Origin: an uncultured Bacteroidota bacterium
Lineage (GTDB): Bacteria > Bacteroidota > Bacteroidia > Bacteroidales > CAIWKO01
Assembly (NCBI GenBank): GCA_937934705.1
Contig: CALGYY010000032.1
Span: 1-5,908 of the forward strand
DNA: 5,908 nucleotides
Direction: 5' to 3'
A program made the translations under genes and the position numbers. The notes beneath the pieces are model-generated. The model did not search any database and was not told where the DNA came from. It worked only from the letters and a program-made list of their open reading frames with translations. Below, in pieces: positions 1-5,377 of the stretch. How positions within the stretch are numbered: the stretch's first letter is position 1; each line of letters opens with the position of its first letter.

Positions 1-417
1 TTCAAAGGAAATGGTTCCGAAGTCATCTTTGAGAAACCCTATAACAAACGCAAACCACCCCTGGTCCAGTTTCAGGCAGGCATCAATGGCGACCTGGCAG
101 AAGGCGAAAAGCCGGCATCCTTCAGGTTTATACTCGGTAATGCCCGCTTTTTCAGCGATGCAAAAAGCTGGGAAGCCAATCAATGGTATCATATCGCACT
201 GATGTATGACCATGCAAGCGGGGATTTCAGGGTCTATATCAATAACACCCAGGTGTATCATAACAAGCTCGATGCAGACCTGACCGATTACGGAAAAGAC
301 CTGTATATCGGAAGATCGGGCTACAAAAAAACCTTCACTCCCATGATACTCGACGATCTCAGGTTCTACAACAGGGTTCTCACAACCGAAGAAAGAAATA
401 TGCTGTATGCGGAATGA
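1..417 (+). CDS. LamG-like jelly-roll (concanavalin A-like) domain protein, C-terminal fragment
   Basis: This is the last 138 residues of a protein whose start lies before the window; frame 1 is open from base 1 and ends in two consecutive TGA codons (415-420). The fragment reads as one LamG/pentraxin-type beta-sandwich: WYHIALMYD followed by FRVYINN, then LYIGRSG, then DDLRFYNRVLTTEE close to the end. The W-H-IA...YD...G..R.YIN and IDDLR.YNR.LT..E patterns are the hallmark of the LamG-like superfamily found in many secreted or surface proteins of Bacteroidota. Such domains usually bind glycans or proteins and are not catalytic. The rest of the protein is unseen, so enzyme, adhesin or scaffold cannot be told apart. 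No C-terminal sorting domain (type IX secretion tail) follows the jelly roll; the protein ends about ten residues after it. The next gene begins 52 bp downstream on the same strand, so co-transcription is possible. Confidence 0.8.
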   Translation, partial: FKGNGSEVIFEKPYNKRKPPLVQFQAGINGDLAEGEKPASFRFILGNARFFSDAKSWEANQWYHIALMYDHASGDFRVYINNTQVYHNKLDADLTDYGKDLYIGRSGYKKTFTPMILDDLRFYNRVLTTEERNMLYAE

Positions 418-469
418 TGAGACCTCCCCGGATATGATGTGATATCTTCATTCTTAATTCCTTCAGAGC

Positions 470-1261
470 TTGAACCTTAAAAACCGCATCCACCACTTTG
501 TCGAAAAAGGATCCCACGGATCCGGCATCAACCTGGCTTTCGATTACGGAATCATGGCCCTCATCATCCTCAATGTCCTGGCCATGATGCTGGAAACCGT
601 CCCGCAGATCAATGAAGTGGCCGGAACCTGGCTGGACGCATTCGAGGTCTTTTCAGTGATCGTATTTACCATTGAATACATTCTGCGCATTTACATATCA
701 TCGGTCAGCCATCCGGCCTCCAGCCATTTCAGATCCGCGCTCATCTTCATTTTTTCAGCCTATGGCATCATCGACCTTCTGGCCATCCTCCCCTTTTACC
801 TGCCTTTCGTGATTCCCTTCGACCTTCGCTTTGTCAGGATCATGCGCCTGCTCAGACTTCTCCGGGTTCTGAAAATAAGCCGCTACAACAACTCCCTGCA
901 CCTGATCTACCAGGTAATCCGTGAAAAAAGAGCAGAACTGGCCATTACTTTCGTGGCCATCGTACTCATCCTCATCATCGCCTCATTTCTGATGTATTAT
1001 ATCGAAGGTGACGTTCAGCCTTCCAAATTCTCCGATATTTTTTCCAGTTTCTGGTGGGCAGTGGTCACCTTAACCACACTCGGCTACGGAGATGTGGTTC
1101 CGGTAACAACCCTGGGCAAGATCATCAGCGGCATTATCGCCATTCTCGGAATAGGCCTCGTGGCCCTGCCGGCCGGATTGCTCAGCGCAGGCTTTATCGA
1201 AAAGATCCGTGACCGCAGGGAGGGACGAAAAACCTGTCCGCACTGCGGGAAAGAAATCTAG
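470..1261 (+). CDS. Voltage-gated potassium channel, six-transmembrane (Kv/ion_trans family)
   Basis: A 263-residue inner-membrane channel subunit expected to form tetramers that pass K+ under voltage control. The order is S1 (about 24-44), S2 (54-76), S3 (95-113, with D102), S4 (118-138), S5 (155-178), pore helix and filter, then S6 (217-243). S4 carries basic residues at every third position (R120, R123, R126, R129, R132, K135, R138), and the filter is TTLGYGD (202-208), the K+ signature. Length is normal for compact bacterial Kv channels without a regulatory RCK domain. The start is taken as TTG at 470, because an in-frame stop lies at 455-457 and the first ATG (554, M29) falls inside S1. 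No Shine-Dalgarno sequence is visible. The cytoplasmic end is short and basic and finishes CPHCGKEI, a half zinc ribbon. The stop overlaps that of the convergent gene on the other strand. K+ selectivity is well supported; the physiological role is not shown. Confidence 0.94.
   Translation: MNLKNRIHHFVEKGSHGSGINLAFDYGIMALIILNVLAMMLETVPQINEVAGTWLDAFEVFSVIVFTIEYILRIYISSVSHPASSHFRSALIFIFSAYGIIDLLAILPFYLPFVIPFDLRFVRIMRLLRLLRVLKISRYNNSLHLIYQVIREKRAELAITFVAIVLILIIASFLMYYIEGDVQPSKFSDIFSSFWWAVVTLTTLGYGDVVPVTTLGKIISGIIAILGIGLVALPAGLLSAGFIEKIRDRREGRKTCPHCGKEI
1258..1261. other. Shared CTAG palindrome giving the stop codons of two convergent genes
   Basis: The four bases CTAG provide TAG (1259-1261) to the channel gene on the + strand and TAG (1260-1258 read in reverse) to the DUF3127 gene on the - strand. 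The coding regions therefore overlap tail to tail with no intergenic DNA, and any terminator for either transcript must lie within the other gene. Confidence 0.95.
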
Positions 1262-1623
1262 AAGGGCAAATCGTCAGATCCCGGAAGCGTGTCACCGAAA
1301 GCATCATTGCCACCGGACGGAAAATCCTCCTGAGCCGGGGGTGGAACCTTATCTTCCTTCAACTTCTTCTCCACCTTCCACGCCCGGGCCTCAGTGTACC
1401 AGCGGTTGCTGTGCTCCCTGCTCTCCAGATCGAAGTATACCGTTATATCATCTCCCTCCTGAAAAGGAAACTGAGTGATTTTTTCACCCCATAGTGAAAA
1501 ACAAACCTTTTTCGGATAGGTTCCCGGAACCTCAATCACGAATTCCTGTTTCTTCCATGGGCCATTCTTGCCCGTCCCTGTCTGCAATTCAAGCAGTTTG
1601 ATCACTGTCCCGCTGATATCCAT
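1258..1623 (-). CDS. DUF3127 family OB-fold protein with SSB-like acidic C-terminal tip
   Basis: A 121-residue protein matching the DUF3127 family, which is widespread in Bacteroidota and has no established function. Residues 1-85 hold the conserved domain: MDISGTVIKLLEL, then WKKQEFVIEV (23-32), YPKKVCFSLWGEK (36-48), EGDDITVYFDLESRE and a closing RWYTEARAWKVEK. The alternation of strands and the G-x-V/I...K-x-x-x-F pattern suggest a small OB-type barrel, the fold of single-stranded-DNA-binding proteins. A flexible Pro/Gly/Asp-rich linker follows (about 88-115), and the protein ends SDDLPF. In SSB, an almost identical tip (DDDIPF in E. coli) docks DNA repair and replication enzymes. The ATG at 1623 is preceded by a purine-rich AAGAAGAG stretch. 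It is last in a run of three - strand genes, 44 bp after the lipoprotein gene. Family assignment is from recognised sequence pattern; DNA binding is inferred. Confidence 0.88.
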   Translation of the reverse strand: MDISGTVIKLLELQTGTGKNGPWKKQEFVIEVPGTYPKKVCFSLWGEKITQFPFQEGDDITVYFDLESREHSNRWYTEARAWKVEKKLKEDKVPPPAQEDFPSGGNDAFGDTLPGSDDLPF

Positions 1624-1667
1624 CTCTTCTTATTATTTACTTTTTAATAATCCCGCCGCACACTCCC

Positions 1668-2969
1668 TTATTGCTCCTCAACATAAGGCTCACCGCTCAC
1701 CTGCATCTCCTCTATCGTCAGCCTGAGCGGTAAAGCGCCCATCCTTAGGATCAGGGCCAGTTTCTCGGCTTCCGCCGGGGTGAAATTTCCCGTTATCATG
1801 GAATTCCCCTTCTCAATCTTTGACTGAACCACCGGCCAGGTGTATGCATAACCATCGATGACGATCGCGATTGAACGTCCGATATTCTTCTGCGTCATTT
1901 CTGCCCACAGGACGGTTCCGTTTTCATTCAGACTCATCAGAATTTCAGGGCTTTTCCCTTCTTCGATGCTGGCCTCTGCTTTAACGATCATGCATCCGCA
2001 AATAGATGAGCCACAAGTCCCTTCCGCTTTTTTCAGGGCCAGCAACTCCAGTTCTTTCTTTTGTTCGTCGGCAGGACGGAAAGCCCAGGTCATCACAAGA
2101 TCTTCGGGGAACAATGCCTCAACCGAAGGATAGGCCATCAGCTGGTGAAACTTCGCGGTGTCGCGCAGCTTACAGGTGCCGACCACCGGCCCTGTCGCTG
2201 GATTGTAGACATTTTTCTCCTTTACGAGGTTCAGTTTGAGACGTGCAAAGAGGGGATGATCAAAAGCGTACTTCTGTGCTTCTGTTTGCTGACCACCCGC
2301 AGTATCCACGGCTGTGCTGTCCGCTGAGGTGCTGTCGCTCTTTTTCCTTGCAGCCGCACGCACCATCATGGCATGTAAAACAGCATCGGCACGGGTGATA
2401 TGCTCATATACATCAGCAAACTCATAGGTCTCCCAGAAACCCAGCTTCCCCTGCATTCTGACCAGGTCAAGTGCCGTTGCCGTATCCTTCACACCCTCCA
2501 TTTTCACCACTAAAATTCCCAGCGTATCGGAAATCCTGACATTAAAATCATACAGATCATAATCATCCAGACGCTTCTTCAGTACTTCGGCGGTTTTCTC
2601 CACCGATAAACGGTATTCTTTGCGCATCCAGTCAATAACACCTTCTTCTGAAGCAGCAGAATCGCTCTTTTCCTTCATATTGGATAAGAAGAGCGGCTTG
2701 AACAGTGAATCGGGACTCTTGAGCTTCCATGCATTATAAAACAGGCCGAAAAAATCGGTAGTATCCTCAGCCGCAAGCGAATCGGCGGTTTTCACGGCGA
2801 GCAGGAATAATGAATCCTGAGGCTGACTGCAAAGTTCCAGAAGCATTTCACGCTCGCTGGTACTTAAAGTGAGGTTCAGATCAAAACCTTCCTTCTTCTT
2901 ACAGGAGGTCAGCAACATACTGGTTGCCAAAGAAATAAGCGCTAAGGTAAGAATAATTTGTCGTTTCAT
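1668..2969 (-). CDS. Lipoprotein resembling the periplasmic (P1) domain of SecD/SecDF
   Basis: A 433-residue predicted lipoprotein. Residues 1-22 are a signal peptide (MKRQ, then a hydrophobic run) ending LLTS before Cys23, a lipobox, so the ATG at 2969 is preferred over the longer frame beginning at TTG 3062. From residue 28 the chain follows the extracytoplasmic part of Bacteroidota SecD: GFDLNLTLS, the base region with KKRLDDYDLYDFNVRI and VKMEGVKDTATA (131-166), GKLGFWETYE (174-183), a Ser/Asp/Ala/Thr-rich linker (about 208-230), PVVGTCKLRDTAK, and the head with GRSIAIVIDGYAYTWPVV, NSMITGNFTPAEAEKLALILRMGALP (about 364-414). In SecD this domain helps pull translocated proteins across the inner membrane, using transmembrane segments after it. 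Here none exist: the chain ends 20 residues after GALP. A lipid anchor replaces TM1, so it is unlikely to act as a proton-driven translocation motor alone. C319, C324 and C326 form a cysteine cluster. It lies between helicase and DUF3127 genes, 89 and 44 bp away. Homology is confident; function is unknown. Confidence 0.85.
   Translation of the reverse strand: MKRQIILTLALISLATSMLLTSCKKKEGFDLNLTLSTSEREMLLELCSQPQDSLFLLAVKTADSLAAEDTTDFFGLFYNAWKLKSPDSLFKPLFLSNMKEKSDSAASEEGVIDWMRKEYRLSVEKTAEVLKKRLDDYDLYDFNVRISDTLGILVVKMEGVKDTATALDLVRMQGKLGFWETYEFADVYEHITRADAVLHAMMVRAAARKKSDSTSADSTAVDTAGGQQTEAQKYAFDHPLFARLKLNLVKEKNVYNPATGPVVGTCKLRDTAKFHQLMAYPSVEALFPEDLVMTWAFRPADEQKKELELLALKKAEGTCGSSICGCMIVKAEASIEEGKSPEILMSLNENGTVLWAEMTQKNIGRSIAIVIDGYAYTWPVVQSKIEKGNSMITGNFTPAEAEKLALILRMGALPLRLTIEEMQVSGEPYVEEQ
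2901..2969 (-). other. Lipoprotein signal peptide and lipobox (LTSC)
   Basis: Residues 1-23 of the SecD-like protein: basic start (MKRQ), hydrophobic core of about 14 residues, and cleavage motif L-T-S-C with Cys23 as the lipidated residue. KKK follows the cysteine. In Bacteroidota, surface-exposed lipoproteins usually carry an acidic export signal just after the cysteine, so the lysines argue for retention on the periplasmic side; that localisation is an inference. Confidence 0.85.
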
Positions 2970-3058
2970 GTGGATGGGTTTAATTTTCAGCGCGTAAAGG
3001 TATAAAGCCCCGGCGGAAAATATCCTGTCTTGAAAAGAATTTTTCAACAGCGATATAC

Positions 3059-5266
3059 TCAATCCTGTTCATCCCCCTTCGGGGTCTTTTTTCGTTTTCG
3101 CTTTTTCTGACTTACCGGTTTCTGATCCGGCGTCACGCCGCTCGCCAGGCAATAAGCTGTTATTATTCCGAGGAGTTCATCACCGAACTGCGCCACTTTC
3201 TTTTTTCCGATACCCGGAACACTCAATAAGTCTGTCTGGCTTAAAGGCAGGTACTCACAAAGTTTGATGATGGTTTTGGCGGGAATAACATAATACTGCG
3301 GGAGGTCGTTCTGCCCTGCCAGGTCATCTCTCCATTGCAAAAGCGTCCTGAAAAGCTGCTCGTGTGGAACTTTGATCCGGCTTTCAGCAGTGCGTTCTCT
3401 TCCCCCGGTCTTGACCGGTTTGAAATCCAGTTCCGCATCCCTGCGCACCCGGAGATATTCATTCACACTGAAAACGTTTTGCGCCGTTCTCAACAACTCC
3501 GTCTTTACAAACAAATCCTTCTGAAGCTTCTCGTATGCATCCGTTAGTTCCTCACGAAGAGCAGACTGATCACATTCAAAGCTGATTTTGTTTCTGACAT
3601 CCTGATACAGTGGCTCGAGTACAGAAATGAAGTACTCGGCGGCCCTGGGGATTCTTTTCATCAACTCCTGATTCAGGGGCTCCCCCCTTAAGGTTTCATC
3701 CGCAGCCCTGATTTCAGCCATGAAACGCGCAGCAAATTGTATCACACCGGAATTCAGCCTCTCATGCCATTCAGCAGCCCGGAGGCTACCCGTCATTAAA
3801 ACAGAATGGCCGTGTTTCTCGTTAAGTCTGAGCCATTGCTCCGACCTGTATCGCAGCAATCCGAAATCAAACAATTCCAGGATGAGGGATCGTTCATAAT
3901 CCCTGCGGGCCTTTAAAATATTCTCCTGCTCACAGATCCCGGGATCAATGGCATCGTTGAACTGCAAAACCTTCGAATCGGTCATGATACCATGAGCACT
4001 CAAGGGAGTACTCAGGACCAATCCTTCCAGGGTCCGGCACCGGCTCAGTGCCACATATACCTGTCCGTAAGCAAATGCAGCTCTCGCATCAATGATCGCA
4101 CGTTCGAAAGTCAAACCCTGACTTTTATGGATAGTGATCGCCCAGGCAGGTTTCAACGGGATCTGCTCGAAACTCCCTGTCGTCTCCTCTGTGACCTCAC
4201 GGGTCTCCTCATTCATCGAATACTTCAGGTTGTTCCAGATGGAGCGCCCGACACGTACGGGATGTACTTCTCCCGGACAAGTAACCTCTATCTCTTCACC
4301 TTCCAGCGCTGTGATTGTTCCGATCTTTCCGTTGAAATATCTTTTATCGCGGCCGGGGTCATTGCGAACAAACATCACCTGCGCGCCCACCTTCAGCTCC
4401 AAACGCTCATCCGTGGGAAAGGCATGCGAAGGAAAGTCCCCGCTCACAAGCGCTTCAAAAAAGAAGGAAGGTGCAGCCAGGCGCTTCATTTGAGCCTGGT
4501 TGATCTCAGAAGCTGAAGCATTGTGTGTGGTCAGGGTTATGTAGGCGTCTTTCTCTTCCGGGACAAAGCCGGGCCTGTATCGTGCATTGAGCTTCCTGAG
4601 CACTTCCGGACCTGCTGTGTTATTGCGGACGGCGTTCAGGATTCCGATGAATTCGCGGTCCGACTGCCTGAAAATATGCGTGAGTTCAATGGTAACGGCT
4701 TGTGCAGCCTGATACGCTTTCGAGCTGAAAAAATAAACGGTGTCGTAAAAGTCCTTCATGATCTGCCACTCATCATCCTTCACTACAGGTGAAAGCTGGT
4801 GGAGATCTCCCACCATCAGGACCTGGACCCCACCAAATACCTTTCTCGGATCCCGGAAACGACGTAAAACCTCATCAATTCCGTCCAGCAAGTCTGCCCG
4901 CACCATGCTCACCTCATCGATGATCAGCAGATCCAGGCATTTAATGATGCGGACCTTCTCCCGCGAAAACTTCTTGATCCCCCCGGCTTCACCCTTAACC
5001 CTTCGCATCAGGCTTTCTGGCAATTGAGGTCCGTAGGGAAGCTGAAAAAAACTGTGAATGGTGACCCCACCGGCATTGATCGCGGCCACACCCGTGGGGG
5101 CAACCACTACCATGCGCTTCGCCGTGAGATGTTTGAGATTCTGAAGAAATGTTGTTTTTCCTGTGCCCGCTTTACCGGTCAGGAACACATGCCTGCCTGT
5201 GTGACAGACGAAATCCGAAGCTGCCTGCAGTCTCGGATCTGTAAGTTTAATGGTTTCCGGATTCAT
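3059..5266 (-). CDS. Pif1/RecD-like superfamily 1B DNA helicase with C-terminal HRDC domain
   Basis: A 735-residue ATP-dependent DNA helicase. All core motifs are present: Walker A GKAGTGKTT (31-39, K37), motif Ia VVAPTGVAAINAGGVTIHSFF (54-74), Walker B LLIIDEVSM (113-121, D117/E118), motif III GDLHQLSPV (153-161), motif IV ELTHIFRQ (194-201), motif V PAWAITIHKSQGLTF (373-387) and motif VI GQVYVALSRCR (401-411, arginine finger R409). This order is that of Pif1-type 5'-to-3' helicases, known for unwinding forks, R-loops and G-quadruplexes. A helical region of unassigned role (about 430-630) links to an HRDC domain (about 635-707, ending LLSVPGIGKKKVAQFGDELLGII), an auxiliary DNA-binding module shared with RecQ helicases. 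The tail KKRKRKKTPK (721-730) is strongly basic and may add DNA contact. No catalytic residue is missing. The ATG at 5266 follows an A-rich leader typical of Bacteroidota. It leads a likely three-gene unit and is divergent from the zinc-ribbon gene. Confidence 0.95.
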   Translation of the reverse strand: MNPETIKLTDPRLQAASDFVCHTGRHVFLTGKAGTGKTTFLQNLKHLTAKRMVVVAPTGVAAINAGGVTIHSFFQLPYGPQLPESLMRRVKGEAGGIKKFSREKVRIIKCLDLLIIDEVSMVRADLLDGIDEVLRRFRDPRKVFGGVQVLMVGDLHQLSPVVKDDEWQIMKDFYDTVYFFSSKAYQAAQAVTIELTHIFRQSDREFIGILNAVRNNTAGPEVLRKLNARYRPGFVPEEKDAYITLTTHNASASEINQAQMKRLAAPSFFFEALVSGDFPSHAFPTDERLELKVGAQVMFVRNDPGRDKRYFNGKIGTITALEGEEIEVTCPGEVHPVRVGRSIWNNLKYSMNEETREVTEETTGSFEQIPLKPAWAITIHKSQGLTFERAIIDARAAFAYGQVYVALSRCRTLEGLVLSTPLSAHGIMTDSKVLQFNDAIDPGICEQENILKARRDYERSLILELFDFGLLRYRSEQWLRLNEKHGHSVLMTGSLRAAEWHERLNSGVIQFAARFMAEIRAADETLRGEPLNQELMKRIPRAAEYFISVLEPLYQDVRNKISFECDQSALREELTDAYEKLQKDLFVKTELLRTAQNVFSVNEYLRVRRDAELDFKPVKTGGRERTAESRIKVPHEQLFRTLLQWRDDLAGQNDLPQYYVIPAKTIIKLCEYLPLSQTDLLSVPGIGKKKVAQFGDELLGIITAYCLASGVTPDQKPVSQKKRKRKKTPKGDEQD

Positions 5267-5286
5267 TTGATTTTGTTTTTTGCCTG

Positions 5287-5318
5287 TAAAAATACATTAT
5301 TCACCCTGTACCTTCACC
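5287..5318 (-). promoter_or_regulatory. Candidate promoter for the helicase gene
   Basis: On the - strand, TATTTTTA (5294-5287) matches the Bacteroidota -7 box TAnnTTTG except at the last base. A weak -33 candidate GGTG (5318-5315) lies 20 bp upstream, within the usual 19-21 bp. Transcription would begin near 5280 and leave a leader of about 13 bases before the ATG at 5266. The -33 match is poor, so this is tentative. Confidence 0.4.
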
Positions 5319-5331
5319 GGAAAAATTTCCG
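5318..5331. repeat. 14-bp inverted repeat between divergent promoters, possible operator
   Basis: CGGAAA (5318-5323) and TTTCCG (5326-5331) are perfect inverted arms around a 2-base AA spacer. The repeat overlaps the putative -33 boxes of both divergent promoters (5315-5318 on -, 5326-5329 on +), so a dimeric regulator bound here could affect both genes. The arms are short and could arise by chance; no regulator gene is adjacent. Confidence 0.4.
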
Positions 5332-5356
5332 CATATCTGTTCTTTGATTATTTTTG
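5326..5356 (+). promoter_or_regulatory. Candidate Bacteroidota promoter for the zinc-ribbon gene
   Basis: TATTTTTG (5349-5356) is an exact match to the Bacteroidota -7 consensus TAnnTTTG, and TTTC (5326-5329), one base from the -33 box TTTG, sits 19 bp before it. Transcription would start near 5361-5363, giving a leader of about 16 bases before the ATG at 5378. The fit supports both the chosen start codon and the phylum. Confidence 0.6.
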
Positions 5357-5377
5357 TCAGAACAACACCCTGAACAT

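Noticed and set aside
431..446. GATAT / ATATC inverted repeat between the LamG and channel genes
   Set aside because: Five AT-rich pairs with no T-run; not a credible terminator or operator.
1632..1651. Inverted repeat ATTATT / AATAAT with an 8-base loop between the lipoprotein and DUF3127 genes
   Set aside because: A six-pair stem of only A and T is too weak for a terminator and is likely just AT-rich spacer.
2995..3002. TACCTTTA on the - strand, one base from the TAnnTTTG box, upstream of the lipoprotein gene
   Set aside because: No -33 TTG-like element lies 19-21 bp upstream, so an internal promoter is not supported.
2970..3062. A 31-residue N-terminal extension of the SecD-like lipoprotein starting at TTG 3062 and overlapping the helicase stop (TTGA)
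   Set aside because: It would bury the signal peptide and lipobox inside the chain; the ATG at 2969 gives a textbook lipoprotein start.
3992..4516. Long open + strand frame of 174 codons opposite the helicase
   Set aside because: It is antisense to conserved helicase coding sequence (between motif V and the central region), with Ser/Cys/Arg-rich composition and no family resemblance.
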